DNA of 39,098 nucleotides from Apostichopus californicus (Eukaryota > Echinodermata > Holothuroidea > Aspidochirotida > Stichopodidae). The translations under genes and the position numbers were made by a program. Every line of letters starts with the position of its first letter. The stretch's first letter is position 1. Of the stretch, positions 8,801-39,098 are shown one piece after another. The stretch spans positions 3,438 to 42,535 of the forward strand of contig JAIPMN010005484.1 in assembly GCA_020650975.1 (NCBI GenBank). Direction: 5' to 3'. The notes under the pieces are model-generated. The model had not been told where the DNA came from, did no database searches, and worked only from the letters and a program-made list of their open reading frames with translations.

Positions 8801-9813
8801 ACATTCCAAGCGGGTCGCTTTCACAAGAGAGAATCGCCCGTTGTAAAACAAACAAATGCCGAGAGTTTTTGATTCTTTTTTGCTGTTGCTCTTTCCTGCC
8901 GCGACTCAGGCGAGTGAGAGGGGGGTTAGCGGTTTACATCGCAGGGGCACGTAGTCCGATAAAAAAATGGAGGGTGGGGGGGGGGGGTCCATAGTATTAT
9001 ACATTAGGAAACATGAAGTCAAAGAGCCCGATGTCGAAATTCACCGGAGATCGGGTAACCTGGCTCTCGGCGCTTCTGGCTGTTGCTACAGTTATTGTTA
9101 TCGTAGTTATTGTTGTTAATGTTCGTCCTTTCGCTGTTGTTGTTTTTACTTTGTTTTTATTTGTGTTATTGTTTTTGGATTGTTTTTATTTATTGAATTG
9201 TTGTTTTATTTTTGTTTTCTATTTATGGTATATTTTATGTATTTATTTATTTATTTTTTGCTGGAGTAATATCTTTTAATTCTTTTCCAGGTTTCTACTT
9301 CTTTACATTCCATATTTACAAGTCATCATCTGCTAACTATCCAATGGTCAGACTCATGTTGAACGGTAAGTTTACGTAAAGAAGAGTGAGACGAAACGGT
9401 TGCCCCCACATGGAATACGCTAGAAAGATATAAAAAAAACACCTCCACCGATTGATATCTCGTTTCACCCCCCTCCCCCACCCAGAAAACTTATTTTTAT
9501 ATAATATATACATATTATATAGAGAGTATTGTATGTACATAAATATATATATTATTATATATATTATATCACAGTTATTATAATATCATTTTTTTATATA
9601 TTTTTAATAATATCATATTTGTTTGTAGGAGAAGTACAAGTTTCCATCATTGATGCCGATTATTGGGACAGCGAAGATTCTTCGTCTAATTCTGTTATCC
9701 TAGAGTTGATTGCTGGCGATATTATCTGGTTGGATCTCTATGCAGGACGGGTACTACACAGCAGTTACTACCGCTATACTACGTTCTCTGGGACTCTGTT
9801 ACACGCTAGATGA
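2412..9813 (+). CDS. collagen-like C1q-domain protein, whole gene (spliced, two alternative first exons)
   Basis: This is a secreted protein of the C1q/TNF superfamily. Its order is signal peptide, short Ser/Thr/Asn-rich spacer, Gly-X-Y collagen stalk, linker, C1q globular head. Either 2412-2829 or 5739-6150 can be joined to 7522-7665, 8195-8476, 9291-9365 and 9629-9813. Every intron is phase 1 and splits a glycine codon after its first base. Products are 367 aa (exon A) or 365 aa (exon B). In the B form, the stalk spans about residues 82-200 and the head about 233-365. C1q hallmarks visible are [36 protein letters not shown] and TTFSG near the end. Family knowledge: such heads trimerise and bind ligands in innate immunity, matrix or adhesion; the ligand here cannot be inferred. 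The gene converges with the CaMKK gene downstream. Splicing is inferred, not demonstrated. Confidence 0.85.
2830..5738. other. intron after exon A / upstream region of exon B
   Basis: This stretch of about 2.9 kb has no recognisable exon. Open frames at 3133-3417, 3453-3896 and 3649-3963 show no domain resemblance, no collagen triplets and no family motif. The last few hundred bases should include the promoter of exon B if it is a true alternative first exon. No clear tandem repeat or mobile element was seen. Confidence 0.4.
5739..6150 (+). CDS. C1q-like gene, first coding exon B (signal peptide, spacer, stalk start)
   Basis: The exon encodes 137 residues plus one base from the ATG at 5739. 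That ATG has A at -3 and G at +4. It also aligns with exon A without gaps: both have 28 residues from Met to the shared VDA. An in-frame ATG at 5730 would add three residues; the longer open frame further upstream begins with GTG, not ATG. Features are a signal peptide ([17 protein letters not shown]), one NST sequon, Cys71, then collagen triplets from about residue 82 ([13 protein letters not shown]), a CTC interruption at 118-120 and GPRGHNG. The donor ACGG|GTAAGT at 6150/6151 is strong. The exon is homologous to exon A in order and motifs but clearly diverged from it. Confidence 0.87.
6325..6470 (+). repeat. direct repeat D1 (partner at 6788-6931)
   Basis: The segment runs from ctgtaaccat to taagttgttt. 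The same order of blocks recurs at 6788: ctgtaaccat, tttacagg-tgg, gatacttat, gggtgca and cacaataattaccataag. The middle is diverged while the ends are almost identical. It is non-coding intronic sequence. Confidence 0.75.
6483..6787 (-). mobile_element. MITE-like repeat, copy R, short minisatellite core
   Basis: Read on the minus strand, this copy matches the left and right flanks of the element at 886-1700. Its core keeps only a few of the 20-bp subunits (about 6535-6640). The ends form a short inverted repeat: ctcgactct at 6483 and agagtcgag ending at 6787. At about 305 bp it is far shorter than copy L, mostly because of the core, though one flank is also shorter. It sits between the direct repeats D1 and D2. 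It contains no open reading frame of interest. Confidence 0.65.
6788..6931 (+). repeat. direct repeat D2 (partner at 6325-6470)
   Basis: This is the second copy of the intronic sequence described at 6325. It begins directly at the end of the MITE-like copy R, so the order is D1, 12-bp spacer, element, D2. Confidence 0.75.
7522..7665 (+). CDS. C1q-like gene, shared exon 2 (collagen stalk)
   Basis: The exon has 144 nt, phase 1 in and out, and encodes residues 138-185 of the B form. It is almost entirely Gly-[15 protein letters not shown] at the start and [12 protein letters not shown] at the end. One interruption with a cysteine (NCTGAG) also forms an NCT sequon. The acceptor is AAACAG and the donor is CGAG|GTTGGT. 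It joins equally well to first exon A or B, since both leave a single G that completes a glycine codon. Cysteine interruptions in this position are candidates for inter-chain disulphides. Confidence 0.88.
7666..8194. other. intron between shared exons 2 and 3
   Basis: The intron of 529 bp runs from a GTTGGT donor to a TTTTCAG acceptor. The open frames at 7709-7965 overlap each other and resemble nothing. No repeat or regulatory element is recognised. Confidence 0.7.
8195..8476 (+). CDS. C1q-like gene, shared exon 3 (stalk end, linker, C1q head start)
   Basis: The exon has 282 nt, phase 1 in and out, and encodes residues 186-279 of the B form. It begins with the last collagen triplets ([12 protein letters not shown]), followed by two cysteines (AVCDAQLC). 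A polar linker then ends in the basic run RDRKR. The C1q head starts at [11 protein letters not shown], and the exon closes with the conserved [11 protein letters not shown] block. The acceptor is TTTTCAG and the donor is GCAG|GTAGGT. The basic run directly before the head could be a proprotein-convertase site or simply a surface patch. Confidence 0.9.
8477..9290. other. intron between shared exons 3 and 4
   Basis: The intron of 814 bp includes a C run near 8646, a G run near 8980 and a long T/G-rich tract (9070-9270) that forms an extended polypyrimidine region before the TTTTCCAG acceptor. Open frames across this tract (for example 9013-9279) are low-complexity artefacts. Confidence 0.75.
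9291..9365 (+). CDS. C1q-like gene, shared exon 4 (C1q head, middle strands)
   Basis: The exon has 75 nt, phase 1 in and out, and encodes residues 280-304 of the B form. [14 protein letters not shown] matches the G-x-Y-F-F-x-F-H core strand of C1q domains; the exon ends in RLMLNG. The acceptor is TTTTCCAG and the donor is AACG|GTAAGT. Confidence 0.88.
9629..9813 (+). CDS. C1q-like gene, shared last exon 5 (C1q head end and stop)
   Basis: The exon has 185 nt including the TGA at 9811-9813 and encodes residues 305-365 of the B form. The terminal C1q signature is plain: [16 protein letters not shown], then [12 protein letters not shown] four residues before the stop. The acceptor is TTTGTAG, after an AT-rich intron (9366-9628). 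No AATAAA-type signal is seen within the first few hundred bases after the stop, so the transcript end is not placed. Confidence 0.9.
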
Positions 9814-10525
9814 AAGACAGCCGGGACTTCATCTAACGATAATGTAAACTCTTTAATTTATCACGTACTAGGATAGTGTGGGTGCAGCAGAGTAGAAACC
9901 AACGAATACCTTAATTGAGATGTAGGCACTTTGAGACTTTGTGAGAGTTACATGGGTGACGGGGACAGTGTGGGGAGTGGGGAGGAGGTGGAGGCTGAAA
10001 GGGGAGGTTAGGGCTGAATGTGTCAATGCATATTGTGACACAAGCATTTCGTTATGGAAGGCAAAAGTGTATCTGCTAGTAGGAACATTTTATTACTGAA
10101 TGCATTAACAACCCACAGAGTAAGTTTCAAACCATTTCAATACCTTCCAGGAATGTGTGTTTGAGCAACTAAACTCTTTAACCACACCCACTTCCAGGAC
10201 ACCACCCACCCTTGTGAATATTAATGTTCCAAGCAGAAAAACCTCTGTGCTTTTCACACGATCTATTTGAATTATTTTGGTACGAGAGGTGTGGACCAAC
10301 CAAGGCAAGGGTCAGCAGTGCTAGAAGTTGAGAATTTGTTAGGTAGATGAGAGGCATGTGAAAAAATGACAACAGGGTAACTTACCCAGTCTGGGTAAGG
10401 TTAATATGTAATAACACAAACCAAGATATTTCCTGTTATTAATAGACGAACCTTACTGGGTATTCCTCAGTTTGATCGAAGCAGCAAAGTATGGCCTTTT
10501 ATGATATGTACACAGCTATTGAATA
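9814..10525. other. 3' flank of the C1q-like gene
   Basis: This probably contains the 3' untranslated region. A G-rich stretch lies at 9960-10010. No further gene, canonical polyadenylation signal or repeat is recognised. Confidence 0.4.
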
Positions 10526-10533
10526 TAATCTAG
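10526..10533. repeat. target-site duplication, left copy
   Basis: The 8-bp sequence taatctag lies immediately before the long-inverted-repeat element and is repeated exactly at 11327-11334. Confidence 0.8.
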
Positions 10534-11326
10534 GGTGACATCCCTATGTAACGACGTCCCTATGTTCCAACGTCCCTATGTTCCGACAAAAATGAAAAAA
10601 TCCGAGCAATTTTTTTTATCCCAAATTTGATTGTACCAAGAAAACTTGTTTTGTGACCCCAATATTTTTGGACCAACATTTTTTTCACGAACAAAAAAAT
10701 GTGACCCAAAGTTTGTTTTGCCCCTAACAGTGCTTGTGACCGAAAATTGCTTGTGACCCGAAATTTTTTTGTACTCAATTTTTTCGGGACCAAAATCGTT
10801 TTTGGCTAAATCAATTTTCGAATAAAGTGTGTTTAGATTTAGACCAATATATGGTGTGTGACCAATCATTGCCCCTTGTTAAATTACATAACTATAGGGC
10901 GGGTAAACGTGAAAACTATAGAGATCGCTTCAGCAAAAACAAAAAGTCGCCTGCAGTGTGGACACAAAACATCGCGGGGCACCAACGAAAAATAAATCGC
11001 GCCGCTTGCAGTTGCAGTATTCTTTTTTGGTCCCAAAGTTTTGCCCAAAGAATTTTTGTCCAAAAAATTTGGAGTACAAATTTCGGGTAACAAGCAATTT
11101 TTGGTCACAAGCACTGTCTGGGTCACAACAAATTTTGGGTCACATTTTTTTTTTTTTTTTTAATTTTGGGGAAAAAAATTTGGGTCCCAAAAAATTTTGG
11201 TCACAAAAATATTGGGGTATGAAAACTTGTTTTCTTGGTACAAACGATTTTTTAAGTAAAAAAAAATTGTCCCGAAATATTTATTTTTGTCGGAACATAG
11301 AGACGTCGGAACATAGAGATGTAACC
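10534..11326. mobile_element. non-autonomous DNA transposon with long terminal inverted repeats
   Basis: The 793-bp element begins ggtgacatccctatgt and ends with the near-complement acatagagatgtaacc (14 of 16 match). Its arms of roughly 260-300 bp are rich in blocks such as ttgtgacc, caaaattt and aagaaaacttgttt, and they pair in inverted order. Just inside each end lie tandem copies of a short unit containing tatgttcc-acgtc, three on the left and two on the right. The core (about 10800-11030) has no conserved coding sequence. The open frames across the arms are by-products of the repeats. The 8-bp duplication suits a hAT-like or foldback-type element; the superfamily is not proven. Confidence 0.82.
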
Positions 11327-11334
11327 TAATCTAG
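11327..11334. repeat. target-site duplication, right copy
   Basis: taatctag, identical to 10526-10533, lies immediately after the element end. Confidence 0.8.
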
Positions 11335-13895
11335 ACATGGGGTTCTCTGTATGTGGATATGCCAATTCTGTACTAATCAGTTAAAGCAGGCGTTGAAGAA
11401 TTACCGGTGGGAAGGGACTGAACTTGTGAAATGTAAAGCTCCACCTCCCTCCCACACACACAAAACAGAAAGAAAGAAAACAATATGTTATTGTAATTTA
11501 ATAAAAGACATTTACTTTGTATTTGCAAACTGGAATATTATAGTAGTTCTGTTAACAGCAGGAATATAATAAATAGTTTTCTCGTCATATACTTTCAATA
11601 AGTTCATGCAGAATGTTGTTGTCATTTGAATCAATCCCAATGATTCCCCTTCAATATATATATTGCACAAGATTCAAACATATTAACCCATTCCAATCTT
11701 ACCCCAAGGTTTTCAAGACACCATCTTGTCAACGTTTTAATAAGCAATCTACATGTGTTGTAAAACTGGGGGGTAAGACAGACCCTGTTGATTGTTGTGA
11801 GGTGAAGGCATTCTGATAATATAATGAAATTGTGGCACATTAATTCATCATCTGGTGGCGTACATTACACACGACTGTCTGTGCATTAAGCACTACGTGT
11901 TAATGCCAAGAGATGACAAAACTCTGTTGGGAATATTTGTCGTTTTCTAACAGGGTTCTTGTAAACTTTTTCTAGATACCAGTCACTACGATAATATTGA
12001 TACATGAGCAAATTTGAAAGGTCATAAATAACAGAAATTATGACAGGAAATTAATTTGGATTAATTTTCTTTTTTATGAAAAAGAATAATGCTGCAATGT
12101 TTCAGGAATAGTAGTAGTGATGTACAAGAATTTAGTCTGTTTGGTCCCACAAGCATGTATGGAGGTGGATAAAATCAATTCCATCCACCCTCTTACACCC
12201 CTTGGTATTATCCTAGAAGGATTGGAAAAAAACAAGTCAAAAGATTTGGCAACTTGAAAGATACAAATACATTAAAAAACAAGCATATTTTTCCTTTTCT
12301 TTCAAATATGATATGCAAATACATCAGGAAATTAATTTCACTCTCTACCACCATTTTTTGAATTATAGCACACACGCACACATTCACCCTTTTTACAACC
12401 AGCGTAAAAAAAAAAGGTAAATTATCGAACCTGCCATAACCGTAAATCAACAATCTGTGCCATACATGCCACCTCCTCATCCATCTGTACAAAATATATA
12501 TATGTTAATCTACAACGACGGTACATAACAAAAATCTGATTATATATATGAATCATTGTGGTAAATAGTTCCCCCAACACCCCCCCTCCCCGAACCTTAC
12601 CCAAGTATAAACAGATGTGGAAAAAGAATTTTCAAAACACCAAACTTGGTTTTTTTTTTAGCCCAACAAAGAATAACATGATGCTATTCTGATAATGGGT
12701 AGGCTCTAGCTAGTCCAAAGGTATGACTAAAATGACATAGCCTCATGGTACGGACGCACAATTTTCCAAAACGGAACCTGAAAATGATATTACTAGATGA
12801 TAGTGTCTGGTGGTGATATGTTAGTGTAGTGTAGTAATTAAAGATACATGGAAATAGTATGTTAGTAATTGCACGTTAATTACAATTATTAGAAGTTAGT
12901 AACTTGTGTAGGATTGTTGACTGTAAACCATTTCTGATTAAGCAATACAATTTTTGAATATAATGAAAATATTCCCAGATCAGACTTAGAAATTCTGTGT
13001 AGGGTTACAACCATTCGGCTGATCTATGACTAGAATCCAGAAAAATGTGACTACAAAAGTTCATAACATGACTAATCAGTGGACTAATTAATAGTGGACT
13101 AATTAGAAACAATTTACATTCACAGATCTTACATGACAAGATGAATGTGTGCACTGTTGATATTCTTAAAATAAAAAGAAATGCCCTGCTGAACGAGAAT
13201 CAGAATTTCTAGAAGACTCAATGACAGATTGTACGAGGTATACTTTCCGGGTATGAGGTATCACTTATATGTACACAGAGAACTCCCTTGATAACACTCG
13301 AGAACCTCAACTTTTAAGATACAACCTCACTAATGAAGGAACCAAGTCTCAAGGAGTATCTTTCTGTTTACAATACATCTGCTTTCTAAATTGAGTATTG
13401 GTGTAGAGTGCCAGGGCCTTAAACTGCTTCCATTCTGTATTCATATTCCTACTGCATCGTCATGAAACGTTTATATGATCACAAACAAAACTGGAATGAA
13501 TATATTCGTTAAAAACGAATTATGTTAAAAAAAAAAAAAATCATTATAACACTACCAAATTGGTTACTGACAAGCTGTGAATTGTTCAAGCACCACACAA
13601 AAAAGGGGGTGATACATTTTGTCACACCGTTGATTGTAAAGCAGAAAAATTGCACCAAATACATTCTGGTTTTGTGTGTGACAAGACACATACACAGAAG
13701 GTAGGAAATGTATTTTAGATGGACAGTCGTAACAAGCTGAAAGAGTTCTTGGCACTTTTGGAACCGTTATGTACGTGACAAACTTTATAGAATTAGTTGG
13801 GCCTTCAGAATCATATGTGCACAAATTGTCGAGAAGTAACGGAATGAATGATAACAATATGGCAATGTAACAACACCGCCTCCCAAGAAGTTATG
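11335..13895. other. intergenic sequence, no gene recognised
   Basis: The sequence is AT-rich with many short homopolymers. Open frames of 60-97 codons here occur on both strands, overlap each other and have biased, low-complexity translations. C-rich tracts occur near 12570. No RNA gene or conserved domain is seen. Confidence 0.5.
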
Positions 13896-13907
13896 AACAG
13901 TAGTTTA

Positions 13908-14770
13908 CATTGCACATGTACATATAACAACATATGCTCTTACAGTGTCCATAACAACAAGCCTAGCTCCCAAGAGCAGGTGTCAAAAGGTATGAACAAT
14001 AACTAATACACCATGTGAACTATGTAACAACTTAAGCATCATACAGTTGTCATAACAGTAAGACTGACTCCCAAGTTCTAGCAGGTGTCAAAAGAATTAC
14101 ATTGCAAATGTACCTATAACAACAAAAGCTCTTATAGTTTCCATAGCAACAAGACTGACTCCCAAGTCCTAGCAGGTGTCAAAAGAATTACATTGCACAT
14201 GTATATATAACAACAGATGCTCTTAGTTCCCATAGCAGCAAGACTGACTCCCAAGTTCTAGCAGGTGTCAAACAGTTACATTGCACATGTACATATAACA
14301 ATATATGCTCTTACAGTTTTCATAGCAACAATACTGACTCCCCAAGTTCTAGCAGGTGTCAAAAGAATTACATTGCAAATGTACGTATAACAACAAAAGC
14401 TCTTATAGTTTCCATAGCAACAAGACTGACTCCCAAGTCCTAGCAGGTGTCAAAAGAATTACATTGCACATGTACATATAACAACAGATGCTCTTAGTTC
14501 CCATAGCAGCATGACTGACTCCCAAGTTCTAGCAGGTGTCAAACAGTTACATTGCACATGTACATATAACAACTCGTACAGTTTTCATAGCAACAATACT
14601 GACTCCCCAAGTTCTAGCAGGTGTCAAAAGTTACAATGCACATGTACATATAACAAAATATGCTCTTACAGTTTCCATAGCAACAAGACTGACTCCCAAG
14701 TTCTAGCAGGTGTCAAACAGTTACATTGCACATGTACATATTACAACATATGTTCTATCATTTTCCATCA
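13908..14770 (+). repeat. satellite array, about 91-bp unit with 271-bp trimer organisation
   Basis: Each unit starts acattgcacatgtacatata and contains ccatagcaacaagactgact then ctagcaggtgtcaaa. Unit starts at 14099, 14190 and 14278 recur as close matches at 14370, 14461 and 14549, always 271 bp later, each keeping its own variants (for example tagtttcc, tagttccc, cagttttc). This is a higher-order repeat of three monomers. The first units (13908-14098) are degraded, and the last end near 14770. The open frame at 14511-14789 is simply the repeat read through. Confidence 0.92.
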
Positions 14771-16547
14771 GACAAAAAAACCTGTTTAATAGTCACATGT
14801 ATTCATACCTATCAAGCAATTCACTAAATATTTCACTAAATCTATAACCACCCACTTCTTAATTTTGATCTAGTCTTTCTAGGTTTGATCGTAATGTTTA
14901 ATGTTAAGAAAGCTAAGCAGTACTGGAAACAAGGTGCTACGTCAATTTTGCAAGGAACAGAGATACTGGTATGTAAAAACAGTCACAAATACGTAAAATT
15001 GCGTTTGCCAGAAAGAAAGAGAAAAATAATATAAATGGACGCCAGCTGGAAATGGTATCCTAACATTATGAGTTGTATCTGTTAACCTGAATAACAAAGG
15101 AAATGACACTATCATCAATACATATCATCAATACATAAACATCTCCCGCTTTCTCTCTCCCACTCTCTAGGTTATTATCATTTTAAAATAAAATTAGTTG
15201 AAATAAAAGAAGAAATTGGAATAGCTTTTTTTTCTATGAAAAATCTCTAGGATCAAGTAGAAAAATAAATATAGAAAAAGAAAGGAATGCTAAAGACCTC
15301 AGGAAAATCATGTCTTTATTTTTTTGCTTTTCATAACGTTGATGATAAAGAATCCCTTAACAGTTGCTGACGTTTAAAAACTACGTTTTTCTTTCTCGTT
15401 ATAAAAAGAAGCCAAAAAAGAAAAGAAAAACAGTACATTGTCAAAAGCATTTCAAGATTTTTCCACTGACATGCCAGCTGCTTAAATTTAAACCTGTACT
15501 GACGTTTATACAAAATTACATTACTAAATTAAGAGCATATATCTAACAGAATTATCTGTGTCTCTCTGATTGGATACACAACTTCCTTAAAGACACACAG
15601 CTCACTTTTCATTGGTCCATTCACCATCAAGTTATGAATATTCAAAGAATCTGAAAGAAATGCAGACAGATGAAAAAGTAAGAGTTAGAGTAAGGGTTAG
15701 ATCTGTCAATACAGTATTATACTGTGTCAGATCATGTCCCATTCATCACCGGTTGTTTTATTTTGGAATCTACCATTCTATAATAGGTTGCCTTCAAGTT
15801 TAGCATGGTAAAAAGTCAGCATAGGTTAGGGATGAATAATCATATTAATTCACTAAATTAAAATAGGTTAGGGATGTGAAGTGTTGTTCCCAAAATAATC
15901 TGAGAATGACAAAACAACGACTGTTTTAAATTGTAATGAATACTAAAAACCCCTACCTAATAGTAGAATATTCCTACCTGCGACAAACGGGACATGATCC
16001 AGTAAGTCAAATGGTCAAGCAAAGATGATTCTCAATACTAATCTTTTATAATTCAATTACATCTTGTTCTAACAAAACTTGGACCATGGAAAATGACAGG
16101 CTTCACTATAATATTTGCATAGGAATGATCATTAATTTCCATGTTTTCCAACACAGATAAATACAAACCTACTTCATTACTCACGAAAACAATTCTAGGC
16201 AGTTATTACAACTAAACAGAGGATTTTTTTTTTTAATAGCTTACAATTCTTTTGAGAAGAATAATTGAATCGCTCTGACAAGCAAATTCTACACTATCGT
16301 GGACATAAAAACTACCAAATTCTGGCTGTAAGACATAATACCACAACCATGCTAAGCCAACAGCAGAATTTAGGGTCGGACTTCCAATTTCTCAAATTTG
16401 CCATTCAAATAATTGTCTTCAAATCAACTGAAAATCCTAATTCCTCTTTTAAAATTTTTTCTTACAGGCAGATGAAAGAAAAAAGAAAAGAAAAATAAAT
16501 AAATTGTAGACAAAAAGTTCAAAATATGTCTACCTGAAAAAGATACA
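14771..16547. other. intergenic / CaMKK 3' flank
   Basis: This should hold the CaMKK 3' untranslated region, extending leftwards from 16547. TTTATT hexamers on the plus strand (for example 15757-15762) would read AATAAA on the transcript and are possible polyadenylation signals, but none can be preferred. The phrase ataggttagggatg occurs twice, around 15820 and 15865. No other gene is recognised. Confidence 0.4.

Positions 16548-39098
<22,551 letters not shown>

Noticed and set aside
10560..11329. Open frames on both strands that look alike (for example FRVTSNF and LGHIF repeats).
   Set aside because: They are the two inverted arms of the transposon-like element read on opposite strands; the similarity comes from the DNA repeat, with no transposase motif.
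14511..14789. Cysteine-rich 92-codon open frame (QLHCTCTYNN repeats).
   Set aside because: It is a read-through of the 91-bp satellite; the frame shifts between monomers and there is no signal peptide or gene context.
15640..15880. Telomere-like words (agggttag, ggttaggg).
   Set aside because: They are isolated single occurrences without tandem arrangement.

Overview
The window is a piece of an animal (metazoan) nuclear genome. It is AT-rich and has small exons joined by GT-AG introns, abundant minisatellites, homopolymer runs and miniature mobile elements. The gene content is a collagen-stalked C1q-domain protein and a Ca2+/calmodulin-dependent protein kinase kinase. Both fit an invertebrate, and I lean towards a marine deuterostome such as an echinoderm; that placement is an inference from general look, not something a marker gene proves.

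Layout. (1) 1-2411: repeat-rich intergenic DNA with a probable non-LTR retroelement tail, a minisatellite of about 600 bp inside an element that recurs inverted at 6483-6787, and a near-perfect 133-bp palindrome. (2) 2412-9813, plus strand: a C1q/collagen gene. Two homologous, intact first exons (2412-2829 and 5739-6150) each encode a signal peptide plus the start of a Gly-X-Y stalk, and both end in phase 1. One shared set of four downstream exons (7522, 8195, 9291, 9629) encodes the rest of the stalk and the C1q head. Either first exon gives a full-length protein of almost the same size (367 or 365 aa). (3) 9814-16547: intergenic DNA with a 793-bp long-inverted-repeat element flanked by an 8-bp duplication, and a 91-bp satellite organised as a 271-bp trimer. 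(4) 16548-36955, minus strand: the last ten coding exons of a CaMKK gene, from the RP insert to the stop codon. The P-loop, the ATP-binding lysine and the N-terminus lie beyond the right edge. The introns hold minisatellites, G-quadruplex candidates and low-complexity tracts. (5) 36956-39098: the next, incomplete CaMKK intron or upstream sequence, with no exon that I can recognise.

The two genes converge tail to tail and have no evident functional link. The C1q protein should be secreted as a trimeric, soluble, lectin-like or complement-like molecule. The kinase should be cytosolic and activate CaMKI, CaMKIV or AMPK-type kinases. The main points of interest are the paired first exons of the C1q gene, a DLG instead of DFG motif in the kinase together with changes in its calmodulin-binding and C-terminal segments, and several unusual repeat structures. 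All exon joins were derived by eye from splice sites, reading phase and family similarity; no search or alignment program was run.
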